From assembly GCA_964346535.1 (NCBI GenBank), contig CAYFUN010000001.1, positions 134,756 through 198,755 of the forward strand: a stretch of 64,000 nucleotides of DNA. Direction: 5' to 3'. The translations under genes were made by a program, and so were the position numbers. A model generated the notes under the pieces. It did not search any database. It was not told where the DNA came from and worked only from the letters and a program-made list of their open reading frames with translations. This DNA comes from Neofamilia sp964346535 (GTDB lineage Bacteria; Bacillota; Clostridia; Tissierellales; Peptoniphilaceae). Positions within the stretch are counted from its first letter, which is position 1; every line of letters starts with the position of its first letter. This document shows, one piece after another, positions 34,349-43,723 of the stretch.

Positions 34349-35032
34349 TAACTCGATTAAATCTCTTATAACTTCGCTTGAAATAGCCATTCCACAACTT
34401 ATTGGAACGAAGGAAATACTTGGCATTTGAGCAAAGTTTCCATCTATTGGTTTCTCATCTGAATAAACGACCTTTAAACTTTTTATACCAAGGTCTTTTA
34501 GCTCTTTTCTCATTTTTCTAGCCAAAGGACAAACAGAAGTTTTATAAATATCTGAAATTTTTATTTGGGTAGGATCTAATCTCTTCCCTGCTCCCATTGA
34601 TGCTATGATATTTATATTTCTATCCTTACAATACTTTATTAGGGCAACTTTTCCTTTAATGTCGTCTATTGCATCAATTACATAGTCATAGTCATCTAAA
34701 GAAAATTTTTCTATATTTTCAAAAGATAATCTATCATTAAATTTTTCTATTTGACAAGCTGGATTAATGGATAAAATTCTTTTTTCCCACTCATCAACCT
34801 TATATGAACCGATATTATTAGTTGTAGCAATTAGCTGTCTATTTAAGTTGGTCACATCGATTTTGTCATAATCGACTAAGGTAATTTTTCCAATTCCAGA
34901 TCGTGCTAGGGCTTCGACTACTCCTCCGCCAACTCCTCCTAGACCAAAAACAATAACCCTAGATGTTTGTAATTTTTTAATATTTTCATCACCTAATAGA
35001 AGCTTACTTCTTTGTAAAAAATCCTTAGTCAT
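34334..35032 (-). CDS. tcdA: tRNA threonylcarbamoyladenosine dehydratase TcdA (ThiF/E1-like)
   Basis: TcdA-type enzymes use ATP to cyclise t6A37 in ANN-decoding tRNAs to ct6A. The 232 residues have the E1-like Rossmann motif FGLGGVGGGVVEALARSG, DYDKIDVTNLNRQ and the later VIDAIDDIKGK. Other ThiF-family roles (thiamine, molybdopterin) are possible, but length and spelling match TcdA. The ATG overlaps the apt stop (TAATG). Confidence 0.88.
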   Translation of the reverse strand: MTKDFLQRSKLLLGDENIKKLQTSRVIVFGLGGVGGGVVEALARSGIGKITLVDYDKIDVTNLNRQLIATTNNIGSYKVDEWEKRILSINPACQIEKFNDRLSFENIEKFSLDDYDYVIDAIDDIKGKVALIKYCKDRNINIIASMGAGKRLDPTQIKISDIYKTSVCPLARKMRKELKDLGIKSLKVVYSDEKPIDGNFAQMPSISFVPISCGMAISSEVIRDLIELKKVK

Positions 35033-35547
35033 TAGTCGTATTTTAATAGAGATTCAACTTCATAGCCTTCTAAAAGTTTTCTTCCATTTAGGTCTGAAAG
35101 CTCAATCATAAATAAAAAGGATAAAACTTCTCCACCAAGTCTTTCTACTAAATCAGCTGCTGCCTTACTAGTTCCTCCTGTTGCTAAAAGGTCGTCTACA
35201 ATTAAAACTTTTTCACCTTTTTTTATTGCATCAACATGAACTTCTATAACGTCTTGTCCGTATTCAAGACCATAAGACTCACTAATTTTATCATAAGGAA
35301 GCTTGCCAGGTTTTCTAACTGGAACAAAGCCACAACCTAGTTTATAGGCTAGGGCTGCGCCAATAATAAATCCTCTAGCTTCAACGCCAACTATTTGGTC
35401 AGGTTTATATTTTTCTGCAAGTTCAGTTAAGCTATCAATAGCTTCTTGAAAGGCATCTTTTTCCCTAAGTAAGGTGGTAATGTCTCTAAATATAACTCCT
35501 TTAACAGGATAATCCTCAATACTTCTAATTGAATTTTTTAATTCCAT
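35032..35547 (-). CDS. apt: Adenine phosphoribosyltransferase
   Basis: Apt salvages adenine to AMP with PRPP. The 171 residues carry the PRPP loop VLIVDDLLATGGTSKAA and the N-terminal IEDYPVKGVIFRDITTLL. I chose ATG 35547 after GGAGGTAG; the 15-codon upstream extension lacks a site. It is divergent from fbp, with about 100 bases between starts; no confident promoter found for it. Confidence 0.96.
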   Translation of the reverse strand: MELKNSIRSIEDYPVKGVIFRDITTLLREKDAFQEAIDSLTELAEKYKPDQIVGVEARGFIIGAALAYKLGCGFVPVRKPGKLPYDKISESYGLEYGQDVIEVHVDAIKKGEKVLIVDDLLATGGTSKAAADLVERLGGEVLSFLFMIELSDLNGRKLLEGYEVESLLKYD

Positions 35548-35620
35548 AATTCTACCTCCATCATAGATATAATATATCATATTTAATAGCATCTTACTAT
35601 AAAATATAATCTTTTTAATG

Positions 35621-35629
35621 TGGTATAAT
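35621..35629 (+). promoter_or_regulatory. Extended -10 promoter of fbp
   Basis: TGGTATAAT (35621-35629) is an extended -10 element; the -35 region is A-rich and unmatched. It implies a start near 35636, which excludes the ATG at 35618 as the fbp start and supports TTG 35648. Confidence 0.6.
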
Positions 35630-35647
35630 TACACTGAGGTGATTATA

Positions 35648-37597
35648 TTGGAAAAGTGTCCTTTTTCTGTTGAAAAACTTAAATATTTAAACTTATTGGC
35701 AAAGTCCTATAAAAATATTAATGCAGTTCAATCAAAGATAATTGACTTGCAAAGTGTTTTATATCTTCCAAAGGCTACTGAACATTTTTTATCAGACATC
35801 CATGGAGAATTTGATGCCTTTTATCATGTTATAAATAACGCATCAGGTGTAATTAAGAATTATATTATTGAACTCTTTGATGGCGAGATGAGTGAAGAAG
35901 AAAAAAAAGAACTTGCAACTTTAATTTATTATCCCAAAGAAAAACTTTATTATCTTGAAAGCCAAGGAAGAGTTAATAAAAAATGGCTAGAAAGCACTTT
36001 GAAAAGACTTATTGAACTAACTAGAAGAGTTGGATCAAAGTACAATACCGAAAAAGTTAAAGAGGCCTTCCCAAAAGATATATCTTATATCCTACAAGAA
36101 TTAATTTTTGAAAGCCCAGAAAATCGTCACAAGGACTTGTACTATAAGAAGATTTTTTCTGAAATAATAAATATGGGTGCTTATGAAGTTTATATAATTG
36201 AACTTTCTAAATTGATAAAGAGATTTGCTGTTGAACACTTGCATATTCTTGGAGATGTTTATGACAGGGGAGAAAATGCAGAAAAGGTTATGGACTTTTT
36301 AATTAATCACCATGATGCTGATATTCAATTAGGCAATCACGATATAGTTTGGTACGGTGCTTTTACTGGCTGTGAAGCCTTAATAGCAAATGCAATTAGA
36401 ATTGCTGTTAGATATAATAATCTGTCCACTCTTGAAGATGGCTATGGTATTAATTTACTTCCCTTAGTTAGGTTCGCCTTAGATGAGTACAAGGACGATC
36501 CGTGCGCTCAATTTATTCCAAAAGGCGACCACCTAGAGTCTGAAAGAGATATGCTAGCCAAAGTTCATAAGGCAATAACTGTAATTCAATTTAAGGCTGA
36601 ATCTAAAATTATAAGAAGAAGACCTGAGTTTAAAATGGACCATAGGGACCTACTTGCATCTATGTTCGATGATTTTTCAAAAGTCAAAATTTATGGCAAA
36701 GAATATCCAATGGAAGATTCTTACTTTCCTACTCTTACCAATGGACTAGACTTTACTCCAGAAGAAAGAGCTATTCTTGATAAGCTAGTCGACTCCTTTA
36801 AAAATTCAGCTAAAATGAAAGAGCACATGAAGTTTTTAGTAGAAAAGGGTAATATTTATTCCATCTATAATGACAACCTACTCTTTCACGGCTGTATTCC
36901 TTTAAATGAAGACGGATCTTTTACTGTAACAGATTTCATGGGAACTTGGCTTAAGGGCAAGGAATTATTAGATCTTTTAAACGAAACTGTCAAAAAAGCC
37001 TTTTATACCAATGAAAATAAAGAATACTACAATGATATTTTATGGTACTTGTGGTGTGGTGAGGACTCTCCTCTTTTTGGCAAGACAAAAATGACTACTT
37101 TTGAAAGATATTTTATAAAGGATAAAGAAACTCACAAGGAACCTAAAAATCCATATTACTATTTTAGAGATGATGAGAAGATAATCGATAATATTTTAAA
37201 AGAGTTTGGAGTAACTAGCGAAATTGGAAAAATTATTAACGGCCATGTTCCCGTCAAGGCAACTCATGGTGAAAATCCTGTAAAGGCCAATGGAAAATTA
37301 CTGGCTATTGATGGCGGATTTTCAGAAGCCTACCAAAAAACAACAGGAATTGCTGGTTATACTTTAATTTCAAATTCTTATGGTTTGGTTTTAGCCACTC
37401 ATGAACCTTTAAAAGGAATTGATGAAGTTGTAGAGAATAATTTTGATATTACCAGTGAAACACATTTTGTTCTCAAGTACGAAAATAGAAGAAGAGTAAA
37501 TGAAACTGACCTTGGTAGAGCTTTAAGAGACAGGATAAGTGACCTAAACGATTTGCTCGAAGCCTATAAGAAAGGTTATTTAGCTGAAGAAAAATAA
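35648..37597 (+). CDS. fbp: Fructose-1,6-bisphosphatase class III
   Basis: Class III FBPases, typical of Firmicutes, dephosphorylate fructose-1,6-bisphosphate for gluconeogenesis with a metallophosphatase fold. Metal motifs are visible: FLSDIHGEFDAF near residue 50, LGDVYDRG, QLGNHDIVWYGA, and INGHVPVKATHGE plus AIDGGFSEAY late. The start is TTG 35648 after GAGGTGATT, giving 649 residues; the open frame begins at 35618 but the -10 box lies inside that part. It is one of only two plus-strand genes and ends at a bidirectional terminator shared with ftsY. Confidence 0.95.
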   Translation: MEKCPFSVEKLKYLNLLAKSYKNINAVQSKIIDLQSVLYLPKATEHFLSDIHGEFDAFYHVINNASGVIKNYIIELFDGEMSEEEKKELATLIYYPKEKLYYLESQGRVNKKWLESTLKRLIELTRRVGSKYNTEKVKEAFPKDISYILQELIFESPENRHKDLYYKKIFSEIINMGAYEVYIIELSKLIKRFAVEHLHILGDVYDRGENAEKVMDFLINHHDADIQLGNHDIVWYGAFTGCEALIANAIRIAVRYNNLSTLEDGYGINLLPLVRFALDEYKDDPCAQFIPKGDHLESERDMLAKVHKAITVIQFKAESKIIRRRPEFKMDHRDLLASMFDDFSKVKIYGKEYPMEDSYFPTLTNGLDFTPEERAILDKLVDSFKNSAKMKEHMKFLVEKGNIYSIYNDNLLFHGCIPLNEDGSFTVTDFMGTWLKGKELLDLLNETVKKAFYTNENKEYYNDILWYLWCGEDSPLFGKTKMTTFERYFIKDKETHKEPKNPYYYFRDDEKIIDNILKEFGVTSEIGKIINGHVPVKATHGENPVKANGKLLAIDGGFSEAYQKTTGIAGYTLISNSYGLVLATHEPLKGIDEVVENNFDITSETHFVLKYENRRRVNETDLGRALRDRISDLNDLLEAYKKGYLAEEK

Positions 37598-37620
37598 AAG
37601 CTTTTTAAATTTTAGCATAG

Positions 37621-37671
37621 AAAAAGTGTTGATGAATTTTGATTTGTAGATCATTTTCACCAACACTTTTT
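37621..37671. terminator. Bidirectional terminator between fbp and ftsY
   Basis: AAAAAGTGTTG (37621-37631) pairs with CAACACTTTTT (37661-37671) around a 29-base loop that can pair further. T runs follow on both strands, so it serves convergent fbp and ftsY. Confidence 0.85.
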
Positions 37672-37684
37672 GTTTGTATATTTT

Positions 37685-39114
37685 TTATTTTACAAAAATT
37701 GAATCTATAAACTTGTCACTATCAAAGTCTTGAAGGTCATCAACTTGTTCTCCAACACCAATATAGGTGACTGGAACCTTTAGTTCATTAATTAGAGGAA
37801 GGATTATTCCGCCCTTAGCTGTGCCATCAAGTTTTGTAATAACTATTCCAGAAACTTTTGCAACTTCTTTAAATTGTTTGGCTTGTAACAAGGCATTTTG
37901 GCCTGTAGTTGCATCGAGAACTATTAAAGATTCTTTATTAGCTTCTGGGAAATTCTTGTCTATAATTCTATAAATTTTCTCAAGCTCATTCATTAAATTG
38001 GCCTTGTTGTGAAGTCTACCTGCAGTATCACATAGAATTATATCTGAGTTTCTAGCCTTGGCAGCTTGGATGGCATCGTAAACAACTGCTGCAGGATCTG
38101 AACCTTCTGCATGGTGGACAATATCAACTCCAGTTCTTCTTGCCCATTCTTGAAGCTGTTCTGTTGCTGCTGCCCTAAAAGTATCAGCTGCAACTAGTAG
38201 AACTTTCTTTCCTTCTGCCTTGTATTTTGCAGCTAGTTTGCCAACTGTTGTTGTCTTTCCAACTCCATTGACACCAACAACTAAAACAATTGTTGGGCTA
38301 ATATTTGGATTAAAGCTTTTATTATTTTCACTTAAGTCAATTAATTTTTTAGCCTCTTGACCAAGTAGACCTATTACAAGTGATGGGTCAGTAATTTTTT
38401 CTCTCTTTATTGTCTCCCTTAAGTTATCAATAAGTTTAAGAGTTGTATCTACGCCAACATCTGCTGTGATTAGAATATCTTCTAGGTCTTCATAAAGGTC
38501 ATCATCTATAGTTAGATAATTACCTAGAACTTGATTAATCTTATCTGTAAAGTTGTCTCTAGTTTTTGTTAGGCCAGAAAACATTTTTTGAAAAAAACCT
38601 TGCTTTTGATTTTCTTCTTTGTTTTCTTTTCCTACTTCTTCTAGATTCTCTTTAGCATCTATGATATTCTCTTCTAAATTCTCTTTTGTTGCTTCAATCT
38701 TTTCTGCTAGATTTTCTTTAGCCTCTTCAATTTTTTCTTCTGCATTCTCATTTGTCTCTTCAACTTTTTCTTCTAAATCTTCTTTGATATCTGATAATTC
38801 TTCTTCTAAATTTTCTAAATCTTCTTTTATATCATCTTTAATTTCTTCAAAATCCTGCTTAAGGTCTGATGAATCATCTGCANNNNNNNNNNNNNNNNNN
38901 NNNNNNNNNNNNNNNNNNNNNNNNNNNNNNNNNNNNNNNNNNNNNNNNNNNNNNNNNNNNNNNNNNNNNNNNNNNNNNNNNNTATATCATCTTTAATTTC
39001 TTCAAAATCCTGCTTAAGGTCTGATGAATCATCTGCAGTATCAAAACTTTCTTCCTTTACTGCAAGATCTTTTTCATCTTTTTTATCAAATTTATCTTTA
39101 AACCATTTAAACAT
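37685..39114 (-). CDS. ftsY: Signal recognition particle receptor FtsY (interrupted by a 100-N gap)
   Basis: FtsY receives SRP-ribosome complexes at the membrane. The NG domain is intact: GVNGVGKTTTVGKLA, DTAGR and TKLDGTAKGG. The acidic N-terminal A domain starts at ATG 39114 (after GGAGGTAAG at the end of smc). It is split by Ns (38883-38982) flanked by identical 55-base copies. Merging the copies removes 155 bases, restores one frame and gives 424 residues, a normal FtsY length. The start at 38584 inside the NG domain should therefore not be used. The A domain holds 11-residue repeats. Confidence 0.9.
38609..38773 (-). repeat. Five 33-base units coding 11-residue repeats in FtsY A domain
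   Basis: Translated, the segment reads as five consecutive 11-residue units around a consensus x-E-K-I-E-E-x-K-E-N-L. The middle three are closest to each other; the first and last are degenerate. The period is 11, not 7, so it is not a plain heptad coiled coil. Confidence 0.75.
38828..38882. repeat. 55-base copy flanking the N gap (left)
   Basis: Identical to 38983-39037 base for base. Both code the same FtsY stretch (A-D-D-S-S-D-L-K-Q...). Most simply an assembly overlap and not a genomic duplication. Confidence 0.85.
38883..38982. other. Assembly gap, 100 N
   Basis: Exactly 100 N, the conventional filler for a gap of unknown size, bordered by the end and start of the same 55-base sequence. 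It lies inside ftsY. Confidence 0.99.
38983..39037. repeat. 55-base copy flanking the N gap (right)
   Basis: Second copy of the sequence at 38828-38882. 55 is a common assembler k-mer length, so equal contig ends joined by a scaffolder would look just like this. Confidence 0.85.
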
Positions 39115-42100
39115 CTACTTACCTCCATTAAATTTTAAGGATATTACTTTACTTACCCCAGTTTCTTCCATTGTCACACCATAAATATAATCTGCAGCTG
39201 CCATAGTTGTCTTCCTGTGAGTAACTATAGCAAATTGTATGTTGTTTAAATTTTTTAAATAAGATAGAAATCTTTTAATATTTGCATCGTCTAAGGCTGC
39301 ATCAACTTCATCAAGGAGACAAAAAGGTGCCGGTCTAGTTTCTAAGAGAGCAAAAAGCAAGGCTACAGTTGTAAGTGATCTTTCTCCACCTGACATGGCT
39401 GATAGAAGCTGCTTTTTCTTTCCTGGCAATTGAGCTTCTATATCTACTCCTGCTTCAATTGGATTGTCGTCATCAACTAAGATTAAGTTTGAGCTTCCAC
39501 CTTCAAATAAATAATTAAATATCCTATTAAAGTTTTTATTTATTTCTTTAAAAGACTGGCTAAACTTTTCTTCCATAGTCTTTTCAATTTCTCTTAGAAG
39601 TTTTTTTAGTTTTTCCTCACTAGTTGCAAGGTCTTCATATTGTTTTTTTGTAAAGTCAAATCTTTCTTTGACTTCCCTATAAGACTTTATTGCCCCTAGA
39701 TTTATATCACCAAGGGCTGTAAGATCTTGCTTTAGTTTTTTTACAGCAGACTTGGACATAATTTTTTCTATATAAACTTCTTCAAGAGAGAAATCAAAAA
39801 GAGATAGATTATAATTTTCTCCTACATAGTCAGCTATATAAGATTTTTTCTCATAAGAGTTTTCCAAGTTGTTATCAATGACATAAATATCTTTTTCTAG
39901 TTCTAGAACTGTTTCCTTGTTGTCATTAATCTTTTTTAAGTCTCTGTCTAAAAGTTCATTTTGACTTTTTCTTTGGTCATTTAAAGCTTTGAAATTATCA
40001 GTAAAAGATCCATTTATTTGAGAAATCTCTTCTAATTCTTCTTCCCAATTTTTTATATCATTTGCAAGGGCAGATAAAAATTTCAAATTTTCTTCATTAG
40101 AATCTTCAGCAAATTTAATATCCTCTTCTAACTTACTTTTCTCTAAAAGAAGTCTTTGGAAGTTTTTACTAATAAACATTTTTTCATTTCTAATGTTGTT
40201 AAGACTAATATTTAATTTGTTTTTCTCATCTGTAATATTTGTTTTTTCTTGGTCTAAGTCTTCAAGGGCTGTTAGCAATCTATTCTTTTCTTCTGCAAGT
40301 CTTATTAAATCTTCATCACTTGTTTTTTTGTTTTCTAAAAGTCTTTTTATTTCCTCTTTAGCTTCATCAATAAGCTGGTCCAGATTTTCTAAGCTAGTAT
40401 TTATGTCTAAAATATTATTATCATAGCTGTCTAATTTTAGCTGACCTTCAAAGTATTCTTTTTCAAGAGCTTTTAGCTGGCTTTCTAAGTTAGAGTTTTC
40501 TAAGCTTAAGTCTTTTATTTCTTCATCCTGCCTTGTTAAATCTTCTAATAAGGACTTGCCTTCTCTATCTAAAGTCAATAAGCTCTTTTTATTGGCTTCT
40601 AAATCAATTTTTATCTGGTCTAATTCATTTTTCCTATTGAAAATATTTCCACCCCAGTTATTAGACCCACCTGAAACAGAACCTCCTGGATTTAATACAT
40701 CTCCATCTAGGGTTACAATTTTCATATTTGTTGTCCCAGAAGAATAAATTTTTTTAGCATAAGATAAATCTTTTACAACAATAACATTTTCTAGTAAAAA
40801 TCTCACTATCCTGTCATAAAGAGGGTCATAAGAAACTAAATTAGAGGCCAAATCTATATATAAGTCAGAACTTGTCTTAAACTTTTTCTTATAGTCCTTA
40901 ATTGTGTCCATAGGAAGAAAAGTTATTCGACCTAAATTATTTTTTCTGAGAATTTCAATTATAGCTTGGGCTTGGTCGTATTTTTCTACAACTAAATTTT
41001 GTGAAGCTCCGCCTAAGGCTGTCGATATAGCTTTTTCATATTCTTTTGGAACGCTAATTAGGTTAGCAACGCTATCATGAAGACCATCTATTTGAAGGTT
41101 TCTATTTTTTATAAAACTAAAGAAATCTCTTATAGACTTATTATAGCCTTCATAGTTTTCTTCCATGTTTTTAAGAGTGTTTAATCTTAGTTCTTGATTA
41201 TTAATTAATCCTTGTAACTTAGTATAGTCACTTCTTTTGCTTTCAATAAGCCTACTAAGCTCTTGTTTTTTTATTTTAATTTCATTAAGTTCTTTGTTGT
41301 TAGCTGAAAAAGAATTTTTAAGGTCTTCTAGCTTGTTATTTATTCCATCAATGGAATTTTTTAATATTAACCTATCAGCATCTGACTTATTAAAACTTTC
41401 CTTTATTTTTTCTTTATTGGCTAGCCTTTCAGTATTTAAATTACTTAAAGTGTCTATTCTAATTGTACTTAGTGAAATATTTTCATTGAGCTTTTGAATT
41501 TTTTGATCTATTTCTTCTAAGAGAGTATTTTTTTCTAAAGTATTATTAGACCTACTTTCAAGACTACTAATCAAAGTATTTTCTTCTTCTTCTAAGGTTT
41601 TTATTTTCTCTTCAATAGACTTAAGCTCTGTATTAAGACTGTCTATTTCTTCATCTAATTTGCCTAGGTCTTCAATTTTTATTTTTTTTCTTAAAAGTAG
41701 CTCTTCGTTTTCTTTTTCTTTGTTGGTTTTTCTTTCCTTTGCTAAAGATATTTGATTGTAAAGATCTTTTTCCTTTCTTACGTTTTCGATGTTTTCTAAT
41801 TGTAAGAAGTTTATTTTTTCTTCAAGTTCTTCAGCATAGCTTCTGTTTTTGCTATAAGTATCTTTAAGAGTTTCAAGATTTTGAGAAATTTTTTCCTTGT
41901 AGGCTACTTGTTTTATTTTTCTATCGTTAAGGTCTTTAATTGACTTATCAATTTCTAATAAATCTAAGGCAAGGTTGTTTATATCGGCTTTAAGAATTTT
42001 ATAATAGAGATCGTTATACTTTTCAGCCTTGGCTGCTTGAATTTTTAAATTATCTTTTTGACTTTCTATTTCTGACAAAAGATCTTGAAGTCTGAAGAGA

Positions 42101-42660
42101 TTTTCTCTAGTTTTTTCAAGTTTTCTTTCAGTATCTTGTTTTTGAAATTTAAATTTGCTTATTCCAGCAGCTTCTTCGAAAATTGACCTTCTTTCACTAG
42201 GCCTAGAATTTAATATTGCATCAATTCTCCCTTGGCCAATTATTGAATAGCCATCTCGACCAATACCTGTGTCCATAAATAGCTCTCTAACATCTTTGAG
42301 CCTGCACTGGTTATTGTTAATATAGTATTCGCTGTCGCCATTTTTATAAAATCTTCTCTTAACTTCTACAATATTATAATCTAGGTCCAAAGTCCTTGAC
42401 TCGTTGTCAAAAGTTATAATAACCTCAGCCATACCCAGTGACCTTCTGTGGTCTGTTCCAGAAAATATAACATCAGACATTTTGCTTCCTCTTAGGGTCA
42501 AGGTGCTTTGTTCCCCTAAGACCCAACGGATTGCATCTGTTATATTACTTTTCCCTGACCCATTTGGTCCAACTATACAGGTAATATTTTCATTAAATTC
42601 AATTTTTGTTCTTTCAGCAAATGATTTAAAACCATATAGCTCTATACTTTTTAAATACAT
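39115..42660 (-). CDS. smc: Chromosome segregation protein SMC
   Basis: SMC dimers condense and organise the chromosome with ScpA/ScpB. The 1181 residues show Walker A GPNGSGKSN (31-39), a long coiled coil, a hinge (about 510-660, with GGSVSGGSNNWGGN at its end) and a second coil. The C-terminal ATPase has signature SGGERSL and Walker B LLDEVDAALDD. It lies between the radical-SAM gene and ftsY; the ftsY start directly follows its stop. scpA and scpB are not in the window. Confidence 0.98.
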   Translation of the reverse strand: MYLKSIELYGFKSFAERTKIEFNENITCIVGPNGSGKSNITDAIRWVLGEQSTLTLRGSKMSDVIFSGTDHRRSLGMAEVIITFDNESRTLDLDYNIVEVKRRFYKNGDSEYYINNNQCRLKDVRELFMDTGIGRDGYSIIGQGRIDAILNSRPSERRSIFEEAAGISKFKFQKQDTERKLEKTRENLFRLQDLLSEIESQKDNLKIQAAKAEKYNDLYYKILKADINNLALDLLEIDKSIKDLNDRKIKQVAYKEKISQNLETLKDTYSKNRSYAEELEEKINFLQLENIENVRKEKDLYNQISLAKERKTNKEKENEELLLRKKIKIEDLGKLDEEIDSLNTELKSIEEKIKTLEEEENTLISSLESRSNNTLEKNTLLEEIDQKIQKLNENISLSTIRIDTLSNLNTERLANKEKIKESFNKSDADRLILKNSIDGINNKLEDLKNSFSANNKELNEIKIKKQELSRLIESKRSDYTKLQGLINNQELRLNTLKNMEENYEGYNKSIRDFFSFIKNRNLQIDGLHDSVANLISVPKEYEKAISTALGGASQNLVVEKYDQAQAIIEILRKNNLGRITFLPMDTIKDYKKKFKTSSDLYIDLASNLVSYDPLYDRIVRFLLENVIVVKDLSYAKKIYSSGTTNMKIVTLDGDVLNPGGSVSGGSNNWGGNIFNRKNELDQIKIDLEANKKSLLTLDREGKSLLEDLTRQDEEIKDLSLENSNLESQLKALEKEYFEGQLKLDSYDNNILDINTSLENLDQLIDEAKEEIKRLLENKKTSDEDLIRLAEEKNRLLTALEDLDQEKTNITDEKNKLNISLNNIRNEKMFISKNFQRLLLEKSKLEEDIKFAEDSNEENLKFLSALANDIKNWEEELEEISQINGSFTDNFKALNDQRKSQNELLDRDLKKINDNKETVLELEKDIYVIDNNLENSYEKKSYIADYVGENYNLSLFDFSLEEVYIEKIMSKSAVKKLKQDLTALGDINLGAIKSYREVKERFDFTKKQYEDLATSEEKLKKLLREIEKTMEEKFSQSFKEINKNFNRIFNYLFEGGSSNLILVDDDNPIEAGVDIEAQLPGKKKQLLSAMSGGERSLTTVALLFALLETRPAPFCLLDEVDAALDDANIKRFLSYLKNLNNIQFAIVTHRKTTMAAADYIYGVTMEETGVSKVISLKFNGGK

Positions 42661-42661
42661 G

Positions 42662-43723
42662 CTACCAACCTTTAACGATTTTTTTAATATGTTCTCTTAT
42701 ATCAACAAAATAAATTTTATCTGCAATAATTTTTATTTGGTCTTCTAAAGTGGAGTCCACTTTAAACTTAACTTGATCTGTTTTAAATAACTTTTTTATG
42801 TTTTCCTTGTTAGAGCCTTTTTGTCCTACTAAAAGTGCATTGTTTCTACCATTTGAGCAAAGGATAATATTTTCATTTTCTCTAATATTTAGCTTTGCTG
42901 CCTCTAAGACCATATAAAGTTTTTTCGATTCACAAAGTTCTCTAAAGGCATCATGCAAGGGACCTGCTACAACATCCTTTTCAAATTGTAGGTTGTCTGT
43001 TGCCTGTAGGCCTACTCTTATTATTTCAATATTAGAACTTTCATAAAGCATAATTAATTTACTAGCCAGATCTACTGCCTCATATAAAGTTAAGGGTTTA
43101 TATTTTCCTTCTAAATACATTAGTTCAAGTTCTGTATTTTTAATAATTAGAGTTGGATAAATTCTTACAAAATCAGGTTTTAATCCAATTATCTCTTTAC
43201 AAGTTTCAATGGAATATTCTTGACAGTCTCCTGGTAGGCCTAGCATTTGTTGGAGACCTAATTTAAAGCCAGCTTCTTTAATTAATTTACTGGCATAAAA
43301 AATACTGGCCCTGTTATGGCCTCTTTTAGAAAGATCTAAGACATCTGTGTTAGTGCTTTGAATGCCTAATTCTATTGTATCAACACTATTAGCTTTAAGA
43401 TAAGTGAGGACATGGTCATCTATACAATCTGGCCTTGTGGATAGTCTTATTCCATCAACTAGCCCTTTATCCTTATAGGACTTTGCTATAGACAGTAATT
43501 CCTTTTGCAGATCTTCTTCTATAGCAGTAAAAGACCCTCCGTAAAAAGCAATTTCTCTAGGACTTGAAGGAGAAAAATAAGACAAATGAGTTTCTATTAT
43601 TTCTGAAACACTATTTATATCAAAGTTACTTACGCCGGTTATTCTCTTTTGGTTACAAAATACACAGTCATTTGGACAACCTAAGTGTGGTACAAAAATT
43701 GGAATAATATTAATTTTCGCCAT
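42662..43723 (-). CDS. Elp3-like radical SAM protein
   Basis: A 353-residue radical SAM protein with the cluster motif CPNDCVFC (CxxxCxxC), YGGSFTAI and ELGIQSTNTDVL. It resembles the radical SAM half of Elp3 but lacks the acetyltransferase domain. Such genes commonly sit between rnc and smc in Clostridia-like bacteria, and their substrate is not established to my knowledge; tRNA modification is a guess. It overlaps rnc by 14 bases. Confidence 0.8.
   Translation of the reverse strand: MAKINIIPIFVPHLGCPNDCVFCNQKRITGVSNFDINSVSEIIETHLSYFSPSSPREIAFYGGSFTAIEEDLQKELLSIAKSYKDKGLVDGIRLSTRPDCIDDHVLTYLKANSVDTIELGIQSTNTDVLDLSKRGHNRASIFYASKLIKEAGFKLGLQQMLGLPGDCQEYSIETCKEIIGLKPDFVRIYPTLIIKNTELELMYLEGKYKPLTLYEAVDLASKLIMLYESSNIEIIRVGLQATDNLQFEKDVVAGPLHDAFRELCESKKLYMVLEAAKLNIRENENIILCSNGRNNALLVGQKGSNKENIKKLFKTDQVKFKVDSTLEDQIKIIADKIYFVDIREHIKKIVKGW

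Noticed and set aside
35618..35650. ATG 35618 as the fbp start
   Set aside because: A TATAAT extended -10 lies inside this stretch, so the transcript starts later; TTG 35648 has the GAGGTGATT site.
37685..38584. FtsY starting at the internal ATG 38584 (299 residues)
   Set aside because: The acidic A domain continues in frame upstream once the duplicated 55 bases are merged, and a good start with GGAGGTAAG exists at 39114.
38883..38982. Real genomic tandem duplication inside ftsY
   Set aside because: Exact 55-base identity, exactly 100 N and restoration of the frame on merging favour an assembly artefact.
38619..38996. Plus-strand open frame running into the N gap
   Set aside because: It is the antisense of the FtsY repeat region and owes its length to Ns.
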